From Rhizobiales bacterium Ga0077525 (GTDB lineage: Bacteria; Pseudomonadota; Alphaproteobacteria; Rhizobiales; Xanthobacteraceae), in contig LNDS01000027.1 of assembly GCA_001464835.1 (NCBI GenBank), positions 62,001-126,000 on the forward strand: a stretch of DNA of 64,000 bases. Reading direction: 5' to 3'. Position 1 is the first letter of the stretch. Each line of letters starts with the position of its first letter. Under the pieces are notes generated by a model that did no database searches, had not been told where the DNA came from, and saw only the letters and a program-made list of their open reading frames with translations. Below, one piece after another: positions 8,312 through 16,117 of this stretch. The position numbers and the translations under genes were made by a program.

Positions 8312-8341
8312 AAAAAAAAGCGGGGCCCCGAAGGGCCCCGC
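8312..8341 (-). terminator. Rho-independent terminator of the permease operon
   Basis: The plus-strand sequence GCGGGGCCC-CGAA-GGGCCCCGC (8320-8341) is a perfect 9-bp stem. Read on the minus strand, the TTCG loop hairpin is followed at once by eight Ts (8319-8312). It lies 23 bases past the stop of the leftward SSS permease gene. Confidence 0.93.
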
Positions 8342-8364
8342 TCCAGATCGAACCTTATGAACGG

Positions 8365-10338
8365 TCAGGTCTTTTCTTCGAGCACCGTGCGGCCACGTGC
8401 CTTGCGGATTTCGTCGACATAAGCCTGCATTTCCTTGGACGGCTCCTTGCCCATGAGGCTGACCACGTAGATGACCAGGAAGCCGAGTGGCGCGCCCAAC
8501 AAACCGCAAGCGATGTTGTTGAGGTTGAACCAGCCGACCTTGTTGGCCAACGGATGGGCCAGCGTGACCCAGCCGTCCATGGCGTTCGGAGCGGCCATGG
8601 CCGTGGCGATATTCACCAGAGGAGCGCCCGTCACCGGATTGAGCAATGAGCTCATGCCGGCGTACTGGACCCCGAAGCCGGGGAAGTAACGGGTGGTCAC
8701 CAGGTAGAACAGGCAGAGGCCGAAGCCCGCCAACATGCCGCAGATCGCGCCAGTTGCCGTTGTGCGCTTCCACCAGACGCCCATGATGAGCGCCGGGAAG
8801 TTGCCGGCCATTGCGAGCGAGAACGCCCAGCCAACCATGGCCAGGATGTCGCCCGGCCTGGTCGCCGCCGTTGCCGCCGCCGCCACAGCGACTAACAGCA
8901 AGAGGATGCGGGCCACGAGGAGCCGGCGGATCGTCGGCGCGTTCGGGTCGATCATCTTGTAGTAGACGTCGTGAGACAGAGCGTTGGCGATGGCGAGCAG
9001 GAGACCGTCAGCGGTCGAAAGCGCCGCCGCCAGACCGCCCGCGGCCACAAGGCCCGAGATCACGTAGGGCAGGCCCGCGATCTCCGGCGTGGAGAGCACG
9101 ATCACGTCCGTATTGATCACGAAGTCCTGCAACCGGACGACGCCCGGATGACCGGCGATCGCCTTACAGGCAGCAACGATGGCGTCGATGCTGGCGGCAT
9201 TCTTGCCGCAGATCTGGATCAGGCCGAGTTCGCCCCAAGTGAACATCCAGGGACGGACCTGCGTCAGATCCCGGCCGATGATGTTGGTGTACACTTCCAG
9301 CTTCGAGAACGCCGCGTAAGCCGGCGCCGAGAAGTACAGCAGGAAGATGAACAGCAACGACCAGGCGACCGACTGACGCGCTTCACGCACCGACGGGGTG
9401 GTGAAATAACGCATCAGGATGTGCGGCAGCGAAGCGGTGCCGACCATCATGCAGACGACGATGCCGAAGAAGTTCAGCGGGCTGTAGGTGATGAACGGTG
9501 CAATGTGCGGCTTGAGATTGCCCGCGGTGGCCAATCCGGACGCGAGCATCGCACCTTCACGGGCAGTGATTTCCGCAATCGCATTGCCGTAGGTCAGTTG
9601 GGGGATCGGAATGCCGTACTGCTTGGTCGACAGGATGATGATCGGCACCAGGTACGCGATGATCAGCACGACGTATTGTGCGATCTGCGTCCAGGTCACC
9701 GCCCGCATGCCGCCCAGCATCGCGCACAGCAGAATGCCGACGAGGCCCGCGAACACCGCGAGTTCGAACTGCATGCCGAGGAAGCGCGAGGCGATCAGGC
9801 CGGTGCCGAAGATCTGCGCGGTCACATAGGTGAACGAGCAGCACACCAGCACGACCACGGCGATGCCGCGGGCGAAGTTGCCGCCGAACCGGAACGCCAT
9901 GAAATCCGGCACGGTATAGGCGCCGAACTTGCGGAGATACGGTCCGATCAGGATCGACACCAGCACGAAGCCGCCGGTCCAGCCGAGCACCCAGGCCAAC
10001 CCGTCATAGCCGAGCAGGAACAAGGTGCCGGCCATGCCGACGAACGATGCCGCCGACATCCAGTCGGCGCCGGTCGCCATGCCGTTATAGAAGGCCGGAA
10101 CGCGCCGGCCTGCCACATAGTATTCGGAGACCTGAGCCGTCCGCGTCATCACGCCGATGATGGCGTAGACTGCCAGGGTGAAGAACACGAACAGATAGCC
10201 GAGGATCTTGTTCGGAACGCCGACCTGTTCGAGGATCGCAAGAAAGATAACAAAACCGATGAAGCCACCGGTGTAGACGCCGTACATCTTTCCGAGATTC
10301 TTGATGAAATCGGACGTGCTGGCTGATTGCGTTGACAT
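8365..10338 (-). CDS. mctP: Sodium:solute symporter, monocarboxylate/acetate permease type
   Basis: The 657-residue product is a sodium:solute symporter family permease with about 13 membrane segments and the family stretches VAGRRVPAFYNGMATGADW and STADGLLLAIANALSHDVYY. It belongs to the subgroup that works with a DUF4212 small subunit, encoded directly upstream. Such permeases import acetate, lactate, pyruvate or related monocarboxylates. ATG 10338 was chosen because GGGGGA lies eight bases upstream. The nearby sensor and regulator match the mctP/mctSR arrangement described in Rhizobium leguminosarum and the CrbS/CrbR acetate-switch system. The exact substrate is an inference from context. 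Confidence 0.85.
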   Translation of the reverse strand: MSTQSASTSDFIKNLGKMYGVYTGGFIGFVIFLAILEQVGVPNKILGYLFVFFTLAVYAIIGVMTRTAQVSEYYVAGRRVPAFYNGMATGADWMSAASFVGMAGTLFLLGYDGLAWVLGWTGGFVLVSILIGPYLRKFGAYTVPDFMAFRFGGNFARGIAVVVLVCCSFTYVTAQIFGTGLIASRFLGMQFELAVFAGLVGILLCAMLGGMRAVTWTQIAQYVVLIIAYLVPIIILSTKQYGIPIPQLTYGNAIAEITAREGAMLASGLATAGNLKPHIAPFITYSPLNFFGIVVCMMVGTASLPHILMRYFTTPSVREARQSVAWSLLFIFLLYFSAPAYAAFSKLEVYTNIIGRDLTQVRPWMFTWGELGLIQICGKNAASIDAIVAACKAIAGHPGVVRLQDFVINTDVIVLSTPEIAGLPYVISGLVAAGGLAAALSTADGLLLAIANALSHDVYYKMIDPNAPTIRRLLVARILLLLVAVAAAATAATRPGDILAMVGWAFSLAMAGNFPALIMGVWWKRTTATGAICGMLAGFGLCLFYLVTTRYFPGFGVQYAGMSSLLNPVTGAPLVNIATAMAAPNAMDGWVTLAHPLANKVGWFNLNNIACGLLGAPLGFLVIYVVSLMGKEPSKEMQAYVDEIRKARGRTVLEEKT

Positions 10339-10351
10339 GTTTGTTTCCCCC

Positions 10352-10633
10352 TCAATCGTCTTCGGCCATGCCGAACTCGCGGTCGATCTTGTCCTGCTGC
10401 TTTGCAAACATGAACAGCATGACGACGAACGCGATCAGCGAGCCTTGCGCGGCCATATAGAAGCCGAGCGGGAACTGAAGAATCGGAATGGTGATGGCGT
10501 TCAGCGGCACCACGAAAAAGTGGATGACGTAGCCGAAGAAAAACCACGCACCGAGGTGCATGAACATCAATCGCGATGTTCTCTGCCAATGCGCATCGGT
10601 ATTGGCTTGAGCAGATTCAGTTGTTGGAGCCAT
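10352..10633 (-). CDS. DUF4212 small subunit of sodium/substrate symporter
   Basis: The 93-residue product has two membrane helices (LMFMHLGAWFFFGYVIHFFV and LGFYMAAQGSLIAFVVML) and the Trp-Arg-Thr-Ser N-terminal pattern (HWQRTSRLM) of DUF4212 proteins. These are always encoded just upstream of a particular SSS permease and are thought to be its small subunit. ATG 10633 starts the conserved part; an upstream in-frame Met adds seven residues. The permease follows after 13 bases. Confidence 0.9.
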   Translation of the reverse strand: MAPTTESAQANTDAHWQRTSRLMFMHLGAWFFFGYVIHFFVVPLNAITIPILQFPLGFYMAAQGSLIAFVVMLFMFAKQQDKIDREFGMAEDD

Positions 10634-10928
10634 TTGTCGCCAGCCCTCCCTCAAATCCTTGCCGCGTTAATGCGGGCAAAGGTGTTAATATGCGGGGGGC
10701 GTGCGATATCTGCGTGCGGCATCCCCCCAAAGGCCGCAAGTCACTCCCGTTTCTTGTCGACGGGTGTAAAACCGGCTTAAAATTAGCACCTGTGCTGAAT
10801 TCTCCGTATACAACTTTAGGACTAATGCCGAGACTCTAGTCCCTGATTCAACTACAGTTTTTGAAAGTTATCTTCTCGCATGTGCGAGATGAACAAAAAG
10901 CCTCGGCCGATAACCGGAAAGATTCGTG
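10634..10928. promoter_or_regulatory. Divergent control region between the permease operon and the 10929 gene
   Basis: These 295 bases hold no credible gene and must contain both divergent promoters. Several short inverted repeats are visible: TTGCCGC...GCGGGCAA near 10662-10682, GGACTA...TAGTCC near 10818-10842, and TCTCGCA-TG-TGCGAGA at 10874-10889. The local sequence is clearly more A+T-rich than its surroundings. Any of these could be an operator for the LuxR-type regulator encoded at 11704, but no experimentally known site is matched. Confidence 0.45.
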
Positions 10929-11528
10929 ATGGGACTATTTGATTATTTCAAGCGCAGTCAGCCGATCCGCGACAAAGACGAACTCGCCGATTTTATCGAC
11001 CGGTACGCCGCGTTTCTGGTGCAGAAGGCGATCTACGAATATTCCCGCGCGCGCGCCGGACATTACTCCAAGGTGCTGTTCGCCGAATCGGGCTTTCAGA
11101 AAGCGGTGGAAGTATCGCGCTGGCAGGCATTCCCCCTTGGCCTAGCGATGGTGGCCGAAATCGTCGACGGCGTGCTGCGCTCGCAAGCCGAAGAACGCGA
11201 TTTCGATGCCCTGGTGGCGATGGTTCTCGCGGTGTTCGACCGCTACGCGGTGCCCGACGCCCTTGGCCGGGAAAAATGGCTGGAATTGCGTGCCGACCTC
11301 GAGCAGCGCTTGCAGCGGATCGCGCTGCATCCGGTCAAGCGCGCCATGGATGTCCCCGAACAATACGCCATGCTTTACTTCGATCTCATGCCCATTCACG
11401 AGAAGCTGCGCGGCCGCGACCTGGAAACCACGCACAATTATCTCATGGTCACCTTGTGCAATATCCATGCGGAATTGACCAAGCGCATCGACGGCCAGCC
11501 CCTGGCGCCACTGGTGGCTGCGCATTGA
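10929..11528 (+). CDS. Conserved hypothetical protein, soluble and helical
   Basis: The 199-residue protein begins MGLFDYFKRSQPIRDKDELA. It appears all-helical and soluble, with no signal peptide or membrane segment and no catalytic motif that I recognise. A GTG directly before the chosen ATG is possible but adds one residue. It is transcribed away from the permease operon and ends 175 bases before the mctR-like regulator gene in the same direction. It could therefore belong to the same regulatory neighbourhood, but a role cannot be assigned. Confidence 0.8.
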   Translation: MGLFDYFKRSQPIRDKDELADFIDRYAAFLVQKAIYEYSRARAGHYSKVLFAESGFQKAVEVSRWQAFPLGLAMVAEIVDGVLRSQAEERDFDALVAMVLAVFDRYAVPDALGREKWLELRADLEQRLQRIALHPVKRAMDVPEQYAMLYFDLMPIHEKLRGRDLETTHNYLMVTLCNIHAELTKRIDGQPLAPLVAAH

Positions 11529-11703
11529 CCGGCGCCAGGCCCGGCCCCTTGCTATCGCATTGAAACAAAGTGCTATTTCAAATAGCTTGGGGTGAAGGGC
11601 TTGCGCTCGTCCCGGCCCCGGTGGAACATTGGCCTGAAGGCTATCCGGCACTGGGGTTCGCGCGGCAGATGGCCGCCGGCCGGCATGAAGAAAGTTCGGT
11701 TAA

Positions 11704-12381
11704 GTGGAGAAGCCCGAGATCTACCAATTGGTCATTGCCGACGACCATCCCCTGTTCCGGGGCGCGTTGCGCGAAGCGGTGTCCGGGCTGCTGGAGCGGG
11801 TCGAGATTGCCGAAGCCGGTACCTTCGACGACGTGGTGGCCTTGCTCGACAAAGGCGGCGAGATCGATCTGGTGACGCTCGATCTGTCGATGCCCGGCGT
11901 GCGCGGCTTCTCCGGCTTGATGTATATCCGCGCGCAATATCCGAGTGTGCCGGTGATCGTCGTGTCGGCCAATGACGACCCGGCCGCGATCCGCCGCTGC
12001 ATGGAATTCGGCGCCTCCGGCTTCATCCCGAAAACCCTGAGCGTCGAGGCCATGCGCGCCGCGATTTCGCGCATTCTCAGTGGCGGCGTGTGGACGCCGG
12101 CGGATGTCGATCTGTCGGCCGGCTCGGATGCCGAATCCGCCGCGCTGATGGCGCGCATGGCGACATTGACGCCGCAGCAGGTGCGCGTCCTGATGATGTT
12201 GTCGGAAGGCCTGCTCAACAAGCAGATCGCCTATCAGCTCAGCGTTTCGGAAGCGACCGTGAAGGCGCATGTCTCGGCCATTCTGCAAAAGCTCGGCGTC
12301 GAAAGCCGCACGCAAGCCGTAATAGCCGCCGCCAAGATCGAAAACGGCCAGTGGTCGCAAGGGGCCGGCGCAGAGGGGTAA
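11704..12381 (+). CDS. mctR: LuxR-family response regulator (MctR/CrbR type)
   Basis: The 225-residue protein has an N-terminal receiver domain with the acidic pair in IADDHPLF, the phospho-acceptor Asp60 in LVTLDLSMPG and the conserved Lys in GFIPKT. A C-terminal LuxR/FixJ helix-turn-helix reads LTPQQVRVLMMLSEGLLNKQ and then VSEATVKAHVSAILQKL. The start is GTG. The partner kinase is encoded convergently: the stop codons of the two genes abut with no base between. The order permease - regulator - SSS-kinase matches loci controlling monocarboxylate uptake. The gene name rests on context rather than a sequence search. Confidence 0.85.
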   Translation: MEKPEIYQLVIADDHPLFRGALREAVSGLLERVEIAEAGTFDDVVALLDKGGEIDLVTLDLSMPGVRGFSGLMYIRAQYPSVPVIVVSANDDPAAIRRCMEFGASGFIPKTLSVEAMRAAISRILSGGVWTPADVDLSAGSDAESAALMARMATLTPQQVRVLMMLSEGLLNKQIAYQLSVSEATVKAHVSAILQKLGVESRTQAVIAAAKIENGQWSQGAGAEG

Positions 12382-15300
12382 TTACTCCGCCGCGGCGACG
12401 CGCATAACGCGCCACTGCGCCAGGAGCGCGCGCAAGGCCGCCGGCTTGACCGGCTTGTTCAGCAACTGAATATCCTCGGCGCGGGCGCGCTCGCGCACCG
12501 CCGGCGAACGGTCGGCGGTGATCAGGATCGCCGGCAATGGGCCGCACCGCTTGCGCAGTGCGATGATCGCCTCGATGCCGTTGCCATGGTCGAGATGGTA
12601 ATCGACCAGCAATCCATTCGGCGGCGTCGGGGCCGCGGTGATCGCCGCCATGGCGAGTTCGAGGTCGGGCGCCTTGATGACCTCGCAACCCCAGCCGCGC
12701 AGCAACAACTCCATGCCGTCGAGCACCGCCGGTTCGTTGTCGATGCAGACCGCCATCGTGCCGGCGAGATGACTGGGATCGACGCGGGCAGTGTCGCGCG
12801 ACGGCAATTCGACCGGCGCCGCGTTCGATCTCGCAACAGTCACTGCGAAATGCGAACCGCCGCTCGCCAACTGGCCGACTTCGACGGCGGAGCCGAGGAC
12901 GCGGGCGATGCGCTCGACGATCGACAGCCCGAGGCCAAGGCCGCGGGCGATGCGCGCGCCTTGCTCAAGGCGATGGAATTCGATGAAGATGTCGCGCTGC
13001 TTGGTTTCCGGAATGCCGACGCCGGTGTCATAGACATTAATGCGCAGTTCATTCCCCTTGCGGCGGCAGCCGATGAGCACGCGGCCGGCCGGCGTGTATT
13101 TGATAGCGTTGGAGACGAGGTTCTGCACCAGCCGGCGCAGCAGCCGGCGGTCGGAGCGCACCACCAGACCGCACCTTACGTATTTGAGATCGATACCTTT
13201 GGCGCTCGCCATCGGCGCGAACTCCAGCTCGATCTGGCGCATCAGGTCGTCGATGCGGAACGACGAGAATTCCGGCCGCATCGCGCCGGTATCGAGTCGC
13301 GACATGTCCAGCAGCGCGCCGAAGATTTCCTCGACGGCTTCGAGTGAGGCGTCGATATTGTCGACCAGCCGGCGGTCGTCGCGGCCGCCGCGTTCGATCA
13401 GGCTGGTGACGTAAAGCCGCGCCGCGTTGAGCGGTTGCAGAATATCGTGGCTGGCGGCGGCGAGAAATTTGGTCTTGGAGATATTGGCGGCGTCGGCCTC
13501 GCCCTTGGCGCGGGCCAGCGCGGCGTTGAGCAACGTCAGTTCCTCGGTGCGCTCGCGCACGCGCCGCTCCAGCGTTTCGTTGGAGCGCTCCAGCGCTTCG
13601 GCGGCTTCGACGCTCGATGTAATGTCGGTGAATGTGGTGACGATGCCGCCGTCCGGCATGTGGTTGGCGCGCACCTCGACCACCATGCCGGCTTCGGCGA
13701 AGCGCTCCATGAACACTTCCTTGCCGGAGACATAGCGCTCGATCTGCGCCCGCACGAAATCCTCGACGCGGTCCGGTTTCACGTCGCCGCGCTGGCTGTT
13801 GAAGCGCAGGATATCGGCGAGCGCCACGCCGCTGCGGATCAGGCTCGGCGGCAGGTCGAGAATTTCGCCGAACTGCCGGTTCCAGCAGATCAGCTGCAAA
13901 TCGCGGTCGAACACGGCGATGCCCTGGCGCACATGGTCGAGCGCGGTCTGCAATATTTCACGGTTGTACTGGATCGCCGCATTGGCGTCGTCGAGCAGCT
14001 TGAGCGCCGCCTTGGTCGAGACCGTGCGCTTGCGCAACAGCAGCGACAGCACCAGCCGCGACGAGGCGCCGCCGATGGCCGAGGCGAGAATATGCTCGGC
14101 GTGACGCACCAGCCGGAAGTCGGCCTCGTCCTTGCCGACCATGCTGATTCGGTGCGTTTCGGCGAAGGTTTCCAGCGCGCCGCGCGTGCGCTCCTCGCCG
14201 AGATAGCGCGCCACGGTGGTGACGAGTTCTTCCACCGTCACCGACGAGCGCCACAACCGGAAGCTCGGCGTCATCGGCGTCAGGTCGGACGGCACGAATG
14301 TATTGGCCTGCATGCGTTCGATCGGCGACGGCTCGCGCCGCAACGAGAAGCCGACATAGCAAAGGACGTTGACCGCGAGACTCCACACCACGCCATGCAC
14401 CAAAGGCGACAGGTTCAGGCCCAGCATATGCTGCGGCCGCAACATGGCGATGCCCCACGGCCCCTCGGTGAGGATGTGCTTTCCGATGAAGCCGATGTCG
14501 GCGAAGGTCGGCAGCAGCAGCGTATAGGCCCAGATGGCGATGCCGGCGGTCATGCCGGCGATCGCGCCGGCGGCGGTGGCGCGCCGCCAGAACAGGCCGC
14601 CGAAAAAAGCCGGCGCTAGTTGGGCCACCGCGGCGAAGGCCAACAAACCGATGGAGGCGAGCTGCGCTTCGCCGGCGGCGCGATAGTAAAAATAAGAGAG
14701 CAAAAGAATGACGAAGATCGCCAGCCGCCGCACCATCAGCAACAGCTTGCCGATATTCTCGCGGCCGGACAGCAGGCCTTCGCGCCGTTGCAGCACCAAG
14801 GGCATGATCAGGTCGTTCGACACCATGATCGATAGGGCCACCGATTCGACGATCACCATCGCGGTCGCCGCCGACAGGCCGCCGACAAAGGCGGCGATGG
14901 TCAAAACGTAGGAGCCGGTCTGCAATGGCAGCGCCAGGACGAACATGTCGCTGTCGACCGTGCCGGCCGGGAAGGTCAAAAGGCCGGCCAGCGCAATAGG
15001 CACCACGAAGAGATTGATCAGCACCAGATAGATCGGAAACAGCCAGACCGCGCGCTTTATCTCGTTCTCGTTGTTGTTCTCGACCACGGCGACGTGAAAC
15101 TGGCGCGGCAACAGGATGATCGCCATGAACGACAAGAGTGTCGTGACGATCAGCGCGTCGAAAGCCGGTTCGCGCGTGAACAGTGCGGCGGTCGCGGAAT
15201 TGGCGCGCGCCGCCTCGAACAGCGCGCCGGGCCCGCCGAACATCCAGAAGGTGACGAAGATGCCGACGGCGAGAAAGGCGAATAATTTGACGATCGACTC

Positions 15301-15936
15301 GGTGGCGATCGCCAGCATCAAGCCATCTTGATGCTCGGTGGCGTCGATATGGCGCGTGCCGAACAGCACGGCGAAGGTTGCCATCGACAGCGCGACGAAC
15401 AAGGCAATGTCGCCGAGCAGCGGCCGGGTCATATCGCTGATCGGCGTGATGTGGGCGAGGATCGTCTCCAGCGACGATGACACGGCTTTGAGCTGGAGCG
15501 CGATATAGGGAATGGTGCCGACAATGGCGATCAGCGCGACCACGGCGGCGACCGCCTGGCCCTTGCCGTAGCGCGCGGCGATGAAGTCGGCGATCGAGGT
15601 GATGTTCTGCGCCTTGGCCAGCCGCACGATGCGCACCAGGAGTGGCGAGAACAGGCCGATCATCAGCACCGGGCCGATATAGATGGTGAGGAATTCGTAG
15701 CCGGTGCGCGAGGCCGAGCCGACCGAGCCGAAGAACGTCCACGACGTGCAATAGATCGCCAGCGACAGCGGGTAGATCATCAGCCGGGCGCGGCCTTCAC
15801 GGCCGAGCACGGGGCGTGTGCCCTGGCCGCCGGCGGCGTTGGTTTGCGCGCGGGTGCGGTCGCCGTAACTGGCGACCAGGAACAGCAGGCCGATATACCC
15901 AAGCGCCACCGCGATGACGACCCAGCCCTGCAGCAT
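12382..15936 (-). CDS. mctS: Hybrid sensor histidine kinase with N-terminal sodium:solute symporter domain
   Basis: The 1184-residue protein has an N-terminal SSS permease-like domain of about 500 residues and roughly 12-13 membrane segments (for example CTSWTFFGSVGSAS and ITSIADFIAARYGKGQ). A PAS domain near 670-780 (GIAVFDRDLQLICWNRQFG) follows, with a coiled coil, a HisKA domain with His830 in AASHDILQPLN, an ATPase domain (NLVSNAIKY, DTGVGIP, GLGLGLSIV) and a C-terminal receiver with Asp1112 in LLVDYHLDHGNG. This is the CrbS/CbrA/MctS design, in which a transporter-like module senses a substrate or its flux. It probably phosphorylates the LuxR-type regulator next door; the receiver may be a phosphate sink. 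Confidence 0.9.
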   Translation of the reverse strand: MLQGWVVIAVALGYIGLLFLVASYGDRTRAQTNAAGGQGTRPVLGREGRARLMIYPLSLAIYCTSWTFFGSVGSASRTGYEFLTIYIGPVLMIGLFSPLLVRIVRLAKAQNITSIADFIAARYGKGQAVAAVVALIAIVGTIPYIALQLKAVSSSLETILAHITPISDMTRPLLGDIALFVALSMATFAVLFGTRHIDATEHQDGLMLAIATESIVKLFAFLAVGIFVTFWMFGGPGALFEAARANSATAALFTREPAFDALIVTTLLSFMAIILLPRQFHVAVVENNNENEIKRAVWLFPIYLVLINLFVVPIALAGLLTFPAGTVDSDMFVLALPLQTGSYVLTIAAFVGGLSAATAMVIVESVALSIMVSNDLIMPLVLQRREGLLSGRENIGKLLLMVRRLAIFVILLLSYFYYRAAGEAQLASIGLLAFAAVAQLAPAFFGGLFWRRATAAGAIAGMTAGIAIWAYTLLLPTFADIGFIGKHILTEGPWGIAMLRPQHMLGLNLSPLVHGVVWSLAVNVLCYVGFSLRREPSPIERMQANTFVPSDLTPMTPSFRLWRSSVTVEELVTTVARYLGEERTRGALETFAETHRISMVGKDEADFRLVRHAEHILASAIGGASSRLVLSLLLRKRTVSTKAALKLLDDANAAIQYNREILQTALDHVRQGIAVFDRDLQLICWNRQFGEILDLPPSLIRSGVALADILRFNSQRGDVKPDRVEDFVRAQIERYVSGKEVFMERFAEAGMVVEVRANHMPDGGIVTTFTDITSSVEAAEALERSNETLERRVRERTEELTLLNAALARAKGEADAANISKTKFLAAASHDILQPLNAARLYVTSLIERGGRDDRRLVDNIDASLEAVEEIFGALLDMSRLDTGAMRPEFSSFRIDDLMRQIELEFAPMASAKGIDLKYVRCGLVVRSDRRLLRRLVQNLVSNAIKYTPAGRVLIGCRRKGNELRINVYDTGVGIPETKQRDIFIEFHRLEQGARIARGLGLGLSIVERIARVLGSAVEVGQLASGGSHFAVTVARSNAAPVELPSRDTARVDPSHLAGTMAVCIDNEPAVLDGMELLLRGWGCEVIKAPDLELAMAAITAAPTPPNGLLVDYHLDHGNGIEAIIALRKRCGPLPAILITADRSPAVRERARAEDIQLLNKPVKPAALRALLAQWRVMRVAAAE

Positions 15937-16117
15937 GCGCGCTCCGAAAGCCCCGGCTAAACTTCAGCGAACTTTACGATTTTAGCCCTGTCGCGGGCTT
16001 TTAGATAGCGCTTCAGGCGGCGCAGTGCGGCAATGCGCCTGACCTTTGTCAAAACCTTTGGTCGAACGGCCGGGCTATGCTGCGGTCCGGACTGGAAGAC
16101 GGAGCGGGAGCTCGGCC

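Noticed and set aside
8971-10326. A 451-codon plus-strand frame opposite the SSS permease gene
   Set aside because: Composition (His, Asp, Arg, Gln) and lack of motifs mark it as a shadow of the permease gene.
13435-14619. A 394-codon plus-strand frame inside the kinase gene
   Set aside because: It is antisense to the PAS and symporter parts of the kinase and has no motif.
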